From the NCBI GenBank assembly GCA_965277355.1, contig CBDICN010000002.1, positions 1,922,001-1,986,000 of the forward strand: a DNA stretch of 64,000 nt, in the 5' to 3' direction. This stretch comes from RH-AL1 sp965277355 (GTDB lineage Bacteria; Pseudomonadota; Alphaproteobacteria; Rhizobiales; Beijerinckiaceae). Shown one piece after another: positions 8,734-17,088 of this stretch. The stretch's first letter is position 1. Each line of letters begins with the position of its first letter. The notes beneath the pieces are model-generated. The model saw only the letters and a program-made list of their open reading frames with translations, was not told where the DNA came from and ran no database searches. The position numbers and the translations under genes are program-made.

Positions 8734-9969
8734 ATGACCATTTCCCCGCTCGCTCCGACCGCCGTGCCCGACATGCCAGCGGTCGACGGCGTGCGCTTCG
8801 CGACGGGAGCCGCCGGCATCCGCTACGAGGGTCGGACGGACGTGCTGCTCGTCTTGTTCGACAAGGGCACGCAGGTGGCGGGTGTGTTCACGGCCTCGAA
8901 ATGCCCCTCGGCACCGGTCGACTGGTGCCGCGCCAAGCTCGCGGGCGGCCAGGCCAGGGCGCTGGTGGTCAATTCGGGCAATGCCAACGCCTTCACCGGC
9001 AAAATGGGGGCAGGGGCGGTGGCGCTCACCGCCAAGCTTGCTGCCGCCGCGACCGGCGCCTTGGCGAAGCAGGTCTTCGTCGCATCGACGGGTGTGATCG
9101 GCGAGCCGCTCGATGCCCGCAAGTTCGACGGCGTGCTCGGCACCCTCGTCGGCGCGGCGCGTCCCGGCGGCATCCACGATGCCGCGAAGGCGATGATGAC
9201 GACCGACACCTTCGCGAAGGTGGCGACGGCGACCGCCGCCCTCGGCGGCGTCTCGGTGACCCTGACCGGCATTGCCAAGGGGGCCGGCATGATCGCGCCC
9301 GACATGGCGACCATGCTGGCCTTCGTGTTCACCGACGCGCCGATCGCGGCGCCCGCGCTTCAGGCGATGCTCGGCGCGAGCGTGAAGGGGAGCTTCAACG
9401 CGATCACCGTCGACAGCGATACCTCGACCTCCGATACGTTGCTGCTCTTCGCGACGGGCGCGGCGGACAAGCGCGGTGCGCCGAAGATCCTGAATCCCGC
9501 CGACCGCAGGCTGAAGGGCTTCAGGGCCGCGCTCGACGCCTTGCTGCTCAATCTCGCCCACCAGGTGGTGAAGGACGGCGAGGGCGCCCGCAAGTTCATC
9601 GAGATCTCCGTCGAAGGCGCGGAAAGCGACGCGGCGGCAAAGCGCATCGCGCTCTCCATCGCCAACTCGCCGCTCGTGAAGACGGCCGTCGCCGGCGAGG
9701 ACGCCAACTGGGGACGCGTCGTCATGGCCGTCGGCAAGGCCGGCGAGAAGGCTGATCGCGATCGCCTCGCCATCTGGTTCGGAGGGACCCGCGTCGCCTA
9801 CAAGGGGCTGCGCGACCCGGCCTATGACGAGGCCCGGGTGTCGACGCTGATGCGCGAGCCGCACGTGCCGATCAAGGTCGACCTCGGCATCGGCAAGGGA
9901 AGGGCGACGGTTTGGACCTGCGATCTCACCAAGGAATACATCGCGATCAACGGCGACTACCGGTCCTGA
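8734..9969 (+). CDS. argJ: Bifunctional glutamate N-acetyltransferase / amino-acid acetyltransferase
   Basis: ArgJ transfers the acetyl group from N-acetylornithine to glutamate in the cyclic arginine pathway. The motif GAGMIAPDMATMLAF near residues 183-197 contains the threonine where the precursor cleaves itself into alpha and beta chains, the new N-terminal threonine being the nucleophile. SGNANAFTG, DSDTSTSDT and the C-terminal CDLTKEYIAINGDYRS are also typical. The 411 residues match the family. The start at 8734 follows GAAAGG and matches the usual N-terminus (SPLAP..VPDMP); the upstream ATG at 8662 is less likely. The mutT gene starts 13 bases downstream, so the two are probably one operon. 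Confidence 0.95.
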   Translation: MTISPLAPTAVPDMPAVDGVRFATGAAGIRYEGRTDVLLVLFDKGTQVAGVFTASKCPSAPVDWCRAKLAGGQARALVVNSGNANAFTGKMGAGAVALTAKLAAAATGALAKQVFVASTGVIGEPLDARKFDGVLGTLVGAARPGGIHDAAKAMMTTDTFAKVATATAALGGVSVTLTGIAKGAGMIAPDMATMLAFVFTDAPIAAPALQAMLGASVKGSFNAITVDSDTSTSDTLLLFATGAADKRGAPKILNPADRRLKGFRAALDALLLNLAHQVVKDGEGARKFIEISVEGAESDAAAKRIALSIANSPLVKTAVAGEDANWGRVVMAVGKAGEKADRDRLAIWFGGTRVAYKGLRDPAYDEARVSTLMREPHVPIKVDLGIGKGRATVWTCDLTKEYIAINGDYRS

Positions 9970-9982
9970 CGCGGAGGACCGG

Positions 9983-10387
9983 GTGATCCGCCTCGTGCTC
10001 GTCGTCGCCGTGGCGCTGGCGGACGGCGACGGTCGCGTGCTGGTCAGTCAGCGCCCGCAGGGGAAGGCGCATGCCGGACTCTGGGAGTTTCCCGGCGGTA
10101 AGGCCGAGGCGGGCGAGCGGCCGGAGGCGGCGTTGATCCGCGAGCTCGAGGAGGAACTCGGCATCATGGTGTCCGAGACTTGCCTGGCGCCGCTGACCTT
10201 CGCCAGCCATGCCTATCCCGACATGCATCTGCTGATGCCGCTCTATGTCTGCCGCCGCTGGGATGGTTTCGCCCAGCCGCGCGAGGGCCAGACGTTGCGC
10301 TGGCTGTTCCCGCGCGATCTACGCTCGATCCCGATGCCGCCGGCCGATGAGCCGCTCATTCCAGCTCTCGTCGATCTGCTCGGCTGA
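9983..10387 (+). CDS. mutT: MutT-type Nudix hydrolase (8-oxo-dGTP diphosphatase)
   Basis: MutT removes oxidised GTP and dGTP from the nucleotide pool. The 134-residue protein starts at a GTG behind GGAGG and contains a complete Nudix box from GGKAEAGERPEAALIREL to EEELGI, with all acidic residues for metal binding. SQRPQGKAHAGLWEFPGGK is the usual lead-in of MutT enzymes. The argJ-mutT order on one strand is common in Hyphomicrobiales. With the nei gene upstream, two genes that counter oxidative DNA damage lie close together. Confidence 0.9.
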   Translation: MIRLVLVVAVALADGDGRVLVSQRPQGKAHAGLWEFPGGKAEAGERPEAALIRELEEELGIMVSETCLAPLTFASHAYPDMHLLMPLYVCRRWDGFAQPREGQTLRWLFPRDLRSIPMPPADEPLIPALVDLLG

Positions 10388-10567
10388 CCTGAACTCGCGC
10401 GACTGTAAGGCTCCGTTTACCGATCGCTTGGAAGCTGGAAACCGCCGCAAAATCAACGACAACACAAACTTTCATGAGATCTGGAACAATTTGTGTCTTT
10501 TTCTGGTTCTCTGTCAAATCACACACACCGGACCGATGCGGCGGCGTTACACCGTTGGGAACCAAAG

Positions 10568-10783
10568 ATGCGCGGATTTGACGAAAGACAAACAGGTGCG
10601 GAGCTCGACGAGGGCGAAGCACGGCTCGAGACGCCGGACACCGTCGGCTTCAGGGCTGGAATGACGTCGGCGGGCGTGATCGGGCGCAAGCTCGGCAAGA
10701 TTTACACGCCGCCTGTCGATGCCCCCAAAGCGATCGGTGAACTCGCCTCCATCATCGACTGCGAACTCGAACGACCGCGCTGA
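10568..10783 (+). CDS. Possible small protein, weakly NepR-like
   Basis: A 71-residue reading frame starts at ATG 10568 in a stretch preceded by unusually AT-rich DNA (10440-10560), as expected for a promoter. Its C-terminal half, IGRKLGKIYTPPVDAPKAIG followed by ELASIID, has the spacing IGxxLxxxYxxxV that recalls NepR anti-sigma factors, although the EPVP part is missing. I cannot tell whether it is translated; no strong ribosome site is visible (GGGAACCAAAG). It ends 3 bases before the convergent efp gene. Treat as tentative. Confidence 0.3.
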   Translation: MRGFDERQTGAELDEGEARLETPDTVGFRAGMTSAGVIGRKLGKIYTPPVDAPKAIGELASIIDCELERPR

Positions 10784-10786
10784 CCG

Positions 10787-11356
10787 TCAGTCCTTGGCCC
10801 GCTCGACATAGGAGCCGTCCTCGGTCTGGACGACGACACGGGTGCCGGCCGCGATATGCGGCGGCACCATGATGCGGGCGCCGTTCGACAGCTTGGCAGG
10901 TTTGTAGGATGAGGACGCGGTCTGGCCCTTCATCGCGGGTTCCGTCTCGACGATGTCCAACGTCACACGCGCGGGCAACTGGATGCCGACCGGCGTTCCG
11001 TTGAACAATGAGACGATGCACAGCATGCCTTCCTGCAGGTAGACCGCCTGGTTGCCGAGCACCTCTTTGGGTACGATGACCTGGTCGTAAGTCTCCTGGT
11101 TCATGAACGTGTAGCCGTCGGAATCCTGGTAAAGATAGGAGAAGTTGGCGTCCTCGACGAAGGCACGCTCGACCTGCTCCGTCGTCTTGTAGCGGTCCGT
11201 CGTCTTCACGCCGTCCGACAGCCGGCGCATGTCAATCTGCGTCGTCGGCGTACCCTTGCCCGGATGGAAGCTTTCGGCCGTCAACACGACGTAGAGCTGC
11301 CCATCATCGCGCTCGAGGATGTTGCCTTTGCGGATAGAACTGGCAATGACTTTCAC
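10787..11356 (-). CDS. efp: Translation elongation factor P
   Basis: EF-P binds the ribosome between P and E sites and relieves stalling at consecutive prolines. The 189-residue protein begins MKVIASSIRKGNIL and carries the loop HPGKGTP, whose lysine (Lys34) is the site of beta-lysylation. The three beta-barrel domains are complete and the C-terminal block RVVVQTEDGSYVERAKD is typical. The modification genes epmA and epmB lie just upstream on the other strand, so the factor is very probably lysylated here. No hydroxylase gene (epmC) is in the window. Confidence 0.95.
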   Translation of the reverse strand: MKVIASSIRKGNILERDDGQLYVVLTAESFHPGKGTPTTQIDMRRLSDGVKTTDRYKTTEQVERAFVEDANFSYLYQDSDGYTFMNQETYDQVIVPKEVLGNQAVYLQEGMLCIVSLFNGTPVGIQLPARVTLDIVETEPAMKGQTASSSYKPAKLSNGARIMVPPHIAAGTRVVVQTEDGSYVERAKD

Positions 11357-11471
11357 GAATTCGATCCTGTTGATGATCGCCCGTCGGGCGAGATGCGGCT
11401 GATCTCGAGCGGCCGTCGCGTTTGACCTTTGGCTAGCCCCTGTGGCCGATGCGGATCAAGCGAAATAAAGA

Positions 11472-12521
11472 ATGGATGAACCATTGTCCTGGTGGCGGCC
11501 GGACGAAACGGGGTCGCGATGGCCGGTGTTGCGGGCGCGGGCGCGGATCAAGTCGGCGATCCGCGGCCATTTCCTGGCCCAGGGCTTCGACGAGGTGGAG
11601 ACGCCCGTCCTCCAGGTTTCACCCGGCAACGAGACGCATGTCGCGGCCTTCGCGACCGAGCTTGTCGGCGATGACGGCGCCCCTCAACGCCTCTACCTGC
11701 ACACGTCGCCGGAGTTCGGCTGCAAGAAGCTCCTCGCGGCGGGGCTGTCGCGACTCTTCACGCTCGGCCCGGTCTTCCGCAATCGCGAGCGCGGCCGGCT
11801 GCATCATCCGGAATTCCACATGCTCGAATGGTACAGGGCCGGCGGCTCGCTCGACGATCTCATGGGCGACTGCGCCACGCTCCTGAGGCTTGCCGCGGAT
11901 GCGGCGGGAACGCGGGTGCTCGCCCATCGCGGGCTTGCGGTCGACGCCTTCGCCCCTCCAGAGGTCGTCAGCGTCGTCGACGCGTTTCGCCGCTACGCGG
12001 GGCTCGACCTCGAGCCGATGCTGCCGCCGCATCCGGATGCCTTGACGCGCTTCGCGGCCGCGACAGGCGCGCTCGGCTTGCGGGTGGCCGACGACGACGG
12101 CTGGTCCGATCTTTTCAGCAAAATCCACAGCGCGGTCGTCGAGCCGAAGCTCGGCCTCGAGCGGCCGACCTTTCTCACGCGCTACCCGATAAGCGAGGCG
12201 GCGTTGGCCCGGCCCTGCGCGGACGACCCCCGCTTCGCGGATCGGTTCGAACTCTATGCTTGCGGGGTCGAGCTCGCCAATGCCTTCGACGAGATGCGCG
12301 ATCCCGCCGAGCAGCGCCGCCGCTTCGAAGCGGACGAAGCCGAGCGGCGCCGCATCTACGGCGAGGCCTACCCGATCGACGAGGATTTCCTCGAGGCCTT
12401 GGCGAGGATGCCGCCGGCTTGCGGCATCGCGCTCGGCTTCGACCGCCTGGTCATGCTGGCGACCGGTGCGGCGACCATCGAGGACGTGCTGTGGGCACCC
12501 GTCGCAAGGGCGGGCGCTTGA
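11472..12521 (+). CDS. epmA: EF-P lysine aminoacylase (GenX/PoxA)
   Basis: EpmA is a class II lysyl-tRNA synthetase paralogue without anticodon-binding domain; it activates (R)-beta-lysine and attaches it to Lys34 of EF-P. The 349-residue product contains motif 2 (FRNRERGRLHHPEFHMLEW) and motif 3 (GIALGFDRLVML), and begins directly with the catalytic domain (MDEPLSWWRP). Length equals that of E. coli EpmA plus about 20 residues. Its last bases overlap the start of epmB (TTGA), indicating translational coupling. It is divergent from efp, with about 115 bases between. Confidence 0.93.
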   Translation: MDEPLSWWRPDETGSRWPVLRARARIKSAIRGHFLAQGFDEVETPVLQVSPGNETHVAAFATELVGDDGAPQRLYLHTSPEFGCKKLLAAGLSRLFTLGPVFRNRERGRLHHPEFHMLEWYRAGGSLDDLMGDCATLLRLAADAAGTRVLAHRGLAVDAFAPPEVVSVVDAFRRYAGLDLEPMLPPHPDALTRFAAATGALGLRVADDDGWSDLFSKIHSAVVEPKLGLERPTFLTRYPISEAALARPCADDPRFADRFELYACGVELANAFDEMRDPAEQRRRFEADEAERRRIYGEAYPIDEDFLEALARMPPACGIALGFDRLVMLATGAATIEDVLWAPVARAGA

Positions 12522-13567
12522 GCGGGCCGACGCTGCGCGACGCCGGCGCGCTCGCGGCGCGCGGCCTGATCGCGCCCGGTGCCGACGAGGCGGTCGACGC
12601 GGTCGCGGCGCGCTACGCGGTGGCGCTGACGCCGGCCTTGGCGGCGCTGATCAACCGCCGCGATCCGGCCGATCCGATCGCCCGGCAATTCGTGCCCGAC
12701 GCGCGCGAGCTTCTGACAACGGCCGAGGAGCGCGCCGATCCGATTGGCGATGCGGCGCACAGCCCGTGCGATGGCATCGTGCATCGCTACCCCGATCGCG
12801 TGCTACTGAAACTGCTTCACGTCTGCGCCGTGTACTGCCGGTTCTGCTTCCGCCGGGAGATGGTTGGCCCCGGCCAGCCGAGCGCGCTGTCGCGCAAGGC
12901 GCTCGGCGCGGCGCTCGCCTACATCGCGGCGACGCCGGCGATCTGGGAGGTGATCCTCTCCGGCGGCGACCCGCTCGCCGCCTCGCCGCGGCGGCTGGCG
13001 GCGGTGTGCGAGGCCTTGGCGGCGGTCCCGCACGTGCGCATTTTGCGTGTCCACACGCGGGTGCCGGTGGCGGCGCCGGACCGGGTCACGGGCGCGCTCG
13101 TCGCGGCGCTGCGCGCTTCGGCCAAGACGGTCTACGTCGCCATCCACGCCAATCATCCGCGCGAGCTGACGCCGGCCGCGCTCCAGGCCTGCGCCAGGCT
13201 GAGCGACGCCGGCTTCGTGCTCGTCAGCCAGAGCGTGCTGCTGCGCGGCGTCAACGACGATGTCGCCACTTTGACGGCGCTGATGCGCGGCTTCGTCGAG
13301 GCTCGGATCAAGCCTTACTATCTGCACCACCCCGATCTGGCGCCGGGTACCGCCCATTTCAGACTGTCAGTACCCGAGGGGCAGGCGCTGGTGCGGGCGC
13401 TGCGAGGCACGCTGTCGGGCCTTTGTCAGCCGCAATACATGCTCGATATTCCCGGCGGTTACGGCAAGTCGCCGGTCGGTCCGGATTACCTCCGCACGGA
13501 CCCGGCCGGTCAGACCCATGTGATTGATTACCAAGGCGCTTCCCATCCTTACCCGGAACACCCGTGA
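12518..13567 (+). CDS. epmB: EF-P (R)-beta-lysine forming lysine-2,3-aminomutase
   Basis: EpmB converts (S)-alpha-lysine to (R)-beta-lysine for EF-P modification, using a radical-SAM cluster and pyridoxal phosphate. The CX3CX2C motif is seen as CAVYCRFC near residues 103-110, followed by LSGGDPLA. GGYGKSPVGP near the C-terminus holds the lysine expected to bind pyridoxal phosphate. I chose the TTG at 12518 (overlapping the epmA stop, with AAGGG upstream); the GTG at 12491 is an alternative adding 9 residues. At 349 residues it is the short EpmB type, not the longer clostridial aminomutase. Confidence 0.92.
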   Translation: MSGPTLRDAGALAARGLIAPGADEAVDAVAARYAVALTPALAALINRRDPADPIARQFVPDARELLTTAEERADPIGDAAHSPCDGIVHRYPDRVLLKLLHVCAVYCRFCFRREMVGPGQPSALSRKALGAALAYIAATPAIWEVILSGGDPLAASPRRLAAVCEALAAVPHVRILRVHTRVPVAAPDRVTGALVAALRASAKTVYVAIHANHPRELTPAALQACARLSDAGFVLVSQSVLLRGVNDDVATLTALMRGFVEARIKPYYLHHPDLAPGTAHFRLSVPEGQALVRALRGTLSGLCQPQYMLDIPGGYGKSPVGPDYLRTDPAGQTHVIDYQGASHPYPEHP

Positions 13568-13670
13568 CGCGGCCGTTGCCGCGGCGCCGCAACAAAACCG
13601 AATTTAGGACGCCTAAAGCGCGCCGCGCGGCCGATGGGTCGCGTCGTCTGCCACGAGCCCAAACAGCTGC

Positions 13671-16280
13671 ATGTCACGACCGATCCGCCTTATTCACCTG
13701 TTGATCGGCGTCCTGATGGCGGCTTCGGCGGCTTTCGCCGAGGCGCAAGCTCCCGAGCCGGCGCCCACGGCGACGAAGCAGGCGCCTCCGAACGACCAGC
13801 CGCCTGCCCGGAACCCGGCGTCGCCGCGCCAGCCGACGCCTCCGAGCGAGACGGACAAGCAGGTCGGCGCCGCGATCGATGCCATCGCCAATCCGCTCGC
13901 CGAGATCCAGAACGGTGTCGATTCCGCCACCCGTGACGAGAAGCGACTCGGGATCCTGGCGGGCGAGACCGCCCCTCTGGTGACGAAGCTTCAGGCGATC
14001 GTCGAACGCCTGACGGCGCGCACGGCGGCGATGAAGGCCCGCGTCGACCAGCTCGGCCCCAAGCCCGACGCCAACGCGGCGCCGGAGAGCGCCGACACCG
14101 CCAAGCAGCGCGACACGTTCGACGCCGCCTACACCGGCAGCGACGACCTGCTGAAGCGCGCGAAGGCGCTTCAGATCCAGGCGCGGCAGCTGCAGACCTT
14201 CATCGGCATGCGCCAACGCGAGCTCTTCGCGCGCTCGCTGTTCCAAAGGTCGGAGAGCATCCTCGTCCCGCAGCTGTGGCTGGCGGTGGCGGCGGGGACC
14301 CCGGCGCACCTGGCCGAGATCAAGGGCCTCTTCGACGATTGGATCGCCGCGTTCAACCGCAGCCTTTCCGGCGGCGAGCTGATCGCGTTCTGGATCGCGG
14401 TCTTCGTCGTCCTCGCGCTCTACCTGCCGTTCACCATCCTTCTCAGGCGCGTGCTGAAGCGCGAGACCGTCGGCGCTGCTGCTGGGACGGCCGATGCGCC
14501 CGCCAGCTCCGCGTCCGCCAGCTCCGTGCCCGGCAGCACCGCGCCCGGCACGTGGCAGAAGATCCTGGCCGCCTGCTGGACGACGCTCAGCGTCAGCGTG
14601 CCGATGATCGCGATCATGTACGGGGTGGTCTACGTCTTCTCCTTCGCCGCGGTCTCGAACGAGAGCGTGATGCCGATCTTCGCGGCGATCCAACTCGGCA
14701 TCATCCGCATCGCGCTGGCGGCCGGTCTGTCGCGCGGCCTGCTGCAGCCGAGCCATTCGCGACTGCGGCTGATCGATCTCGACGATGCGACCTGCGAGAA
14801 GCTCGTGCGCATCGCCGTTGGCGTCGCGGTCATCGTCTCCGCGACCAAGTTTATCGAGGCTATGAACTTCGCGATCGTCGCTCACGTGCAGTACTCGATC
14901 GCGGCGCGCGGCATCGGGGCGCTTCTCGTGGCCCTCGCACTCGCCGTCGCGCTGTTCGACCTCGGCGACCTCCCCGAAGCCAGCAACCCCGCTTCCGATA
15001 AGACGCCGCCGCCGCAGCGTCGCGAGTGGTACGGGCTCGTTCGCGGCGTCGCCTTCGCGCTCATCCTCGTGATCGCGGCGGCGGTGCTGATCGGCTTCAG
15101 CCCGCTCGCGAGCTTTCTGGTCGACCAGATCGTTCTCGTGTCGGCGACCGGCGCGGTCCTCTTCCTTCTGGTCCGATTTATCGACAAGGCTTGCGAACTC
15201 GGCTTCAAGCCGACCGCCTTCGTCGGGCGCACGCTCATCTATACGGTGGGCCTGCGCCGCGACACGCTGGGGCAGGTGTCGATCCTGCTTTCGGGCCTCG
15301 CGCGGCTCGGCCTGATGGTCGTCGCCGGCATCATCGTCGTCTCGCCCTGGGGCATGCAGTCGACCGACATCGCCGGCAACGTCGACGCGATCTTCTTCGG
15401 CTTCAAGGTCGGCGGTCTCACGATCTCGCTCGAAGGGATCGTCGTCGCCCTCTTCATCTTCCTCCTCGTGCTCGGCGCCACGCGAGGCGTGCAGAACTGG
15501 CTGGAGCATCGCTACCTCCCCGAGACGCGTCTCGACTCCGGTCTGCGCAACTCGATCAAGACGAGCCTCGGCTACGCCGGATTCATGCTCGCGCTCGGTC
15601 TTTCGGCCGCCAACCTCGGCGTCGACTTCCAGAAGCTCGCGATCGTCGCCGGCGCCCTATCGGTTGGCATCGGTTTCGGCCTCCAGTCGATCGTCAACAA
15701 CTTCGTCTCGGGCCTGATCCTGCTGTGGGAACGTGCCGTGCGCGTGGGCGACTGGATCGTGGTCGGCACCGATCAGGGCTACGTGCGCCGTATCAACGTG
15801 CGCTCGACCGAGATCGAGACGTTCGACCGTGCCTCGGTCATCGTGCCGAACTCGAACCTCGTTAGCGGCATCGTCAAGAACCTGATGCGCACGGACAATG
15901 TCGGACGCCTCACGATCGAGATCTCCGCCCACATCACCGCCGATCCGGACAAAGTGCGCGAGAACCTGATCGCCATCGCACGCGACAACGAGAACGTGCT
16001 CTCGCTGCCTTCGCCGCAAGTCCGCTTCATGAATCTGACGGCGACGCAGATGACCTTCAATCTGTTCTGCTTCGTCGCCGAGGTCGACAGCTCGATGCGC
16101 ACCAAGAGCGATCTCTACTTCGAGATCTGCAAGCAGTTCCGTGTGAACGGCTTCTTCGACGGGCCGCCGGCGGACCCGATGGGGATCAACATCGTCGGGC
16201 TGGACAAGCTGGAGTCGATCTTGAGTGCCAATTCCAAGCAGCCGGACGCCGAACGTGTCCGCGCGCGCAAGACCGCCTGA
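13671..16280 (+). CDS. DUF3772 / mechanosensitive ion channel (MscS family) protein
   Basis: The 869-residue protein has a signal peptide (residues 1-24, ending AFAEAQA), a proline-rich linker, a periplasmic helical DUF3772 region (about 50-220), then many membrane segments (about 230-620) and the MscS core. The pore helix and beta domain are visible as IGFGLQSIVNNFVSGL followed by LWERAVRVGDWIVVG. Such large channels open under membrane tension and protect against osmotic downshock. The C-terminal cytoplasmic domain is complete. It is followed after 7 bases by a CAP-domain lipoprotein gene, so the two may be cotranscribed. Confidence 0.9.
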   Translation: MSRPIRLIHLLIGVLMAASAAFAEAQAPEPAPTATKQAPPNDQPPARNPASPRQPTPPSETDKQVGAAIDAIANPLAEIQNGVDSATRDEKRLGILAGETAPLVTKLQAIVERLTARTAAMKARVDQLGPKPDANAAPESADTAKQRDTFDAAYTGSDDLLKRAKALQIQARQLQTFIGMRQRELFARSLFQRSESILVPQLWLAVAAGTPAHLAEIKGLFDDWIAAFNRSLSGGELIAFWIAVFVVLALYLPFTILLRRVLKRETVGAAAGTADAPASSASASSVPGSTAPGTWQKILAACWTTLSVSVPMIAIMYGVVYVFSFAAVSNESVMPIFAAIQLGIIRIALAAGLSRGLLQPSHSRLRLIDLDDATCEKLVRIAVGVAVIVSATKFIEAMNFAIVAHVQYSIAARGIGALLVALALAVALFDLGDLPEASNPASDKTPPPQRREWYGLVRGVAFALILVIAAAVLIGFSPLASFLVDQIVLVSATGAVLFLLVRFIDKACELGFKPTAFVGRTLIYTVGLRRDTLGQVSILLSGLARLGLMVVAGIIVVSPWGMQSTDIAGNVDAIFFGFKVGGLTISLEGIVVALFIFLLVLGATRGVQNWLEHRYLPETRLDSGLRNSIKTSLGYAGFMLALGLSAANLGVDFQKLAIVAGALSVGIGFGLQSIVNNFVSGLILLWERAVRVGDWIVVGTDQGYVRRINVRSTEIETFDRASVIVPNSNLVSGIVKNLMRTDNVGRLTIEISAHITADPDKVRENLIAIARDNENVLSLPSPQVRFMNLTATQMTFNLFCFVAEVDSSMRTKSDLYFEICKQFRVNGFFDGPPADPMGINIVGLDKLESILSANSKQPDAERVRARKTA

Positions 16281-16287
16281 GGCCGCG

Positions 16288-16797
16288 ATGTCGCGCGATC
16301 ATGCCGTGCGTCGCCTTCTTGCCCCCCTCATCGTCGTCGCGCCTCTCGTCCTAGGCGGCTGCCTGTCGTCGGAAGGCCCGGTTCCCTCGATCGTCGAGCA
16401 TTCGAGAATCGTCGTCCGCCTCGACCCGGTCGAGGTGCAGGACCGGATTTCCGCCTACCGCCGGGCGCACAACCTGTCCCCTGTCGCCATCGATCCCGGC
16501 CTGATGGAACTGGCCCAGGCGCAAGCGGACGCGATGGCGCGCGCCAATCATCTCAGTCACGAAATCGCCGGCCCGCTCGGGCACCGCCTCGATGCGGCGC
16601 GCCATACCAAGGGCTATGCCGTCGAGAATGTCTCGGCCGGCTATGCCAGCGCCGACGCCGCGGTCGCCGGATGGGAGCGCTCGCCCGGGCACAATCTCAA
16701 CCTCCTGGACACGAAGATGCGGCGCATGGGGATCGCCGCGGCGGACGCGCCGGGAACCCGCTTCAAGACATACTGGGCACTGATGATGACCGATTGA
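16288..16797 (+). CDS. CAP-domain (SCP/PR-1-like) lipoprotein
   Basis: The 169-residue protein starts at ATG 16288 with a lipoprotein signal ending in the lipobox VLGGC, so it should be anchored in a membrane through Cys23. The CAP domain follows: RRAHNLSPVAIDPGLMELAQ, the NHLSHE segment with a histidine, and the block VENVSAGYASADAAVAGWER then SPGHNLNLL with the second histidine and the usual W...S.GH.NL pattern. Bacterial CAP proteins are of unknown function, some linked to cell-envelope or spore biology. It follows the MscS-type gene closely. Confidence 0.85.
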   Translation: MSRDHAVRRLLAPLIVVAPLVLGGCLSSEGPVPSIVEHSRIVVRLDPVEVQDRISAYRRAHNLSPVAIDPGLMELAQAQADAMARANHLSHEIAGPLGHRLDAARHTKGYAVENVSAGYASADAAVAGWERSPGHNLNLLDTKMRRMGIAAADAPGTRFKTYWALMMTD

Positions 16798-17088
16798 TCG
16801 GATCGGGCGCGGCAGCCGACGCCGTGGAGAGGACATGACGAACCTCGAGACGGTCGAACCGAAGGCTTCCGTGCCGGCGCGGGCGTGTCATGGCAGATCG
16901 CGCAAAACTCGGAATAGGCGGAGTCGAGCATTCGCGGCTTCTGTACATCGGCTCTTGCACCAAGTCACAATTGACAGACCCCTCGCGCTTCCGTGAAGTG
17001 GAGGCTGATAGGCGTGACGCGATAACGATCGCGATCTGACCGGCGGGGGCCGGTCGGCGATCGTGCGGCGCGGCTCGGGGGCGCAGAG

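Noticed and set aside
13674..15509. A 611-residue minus-strand frame across the MscS-type gene
   Set aside because: It is rich in R, D, H and E without any motif, and the plus-strand gene shows signal peptide, membrane segments and the MscS core.
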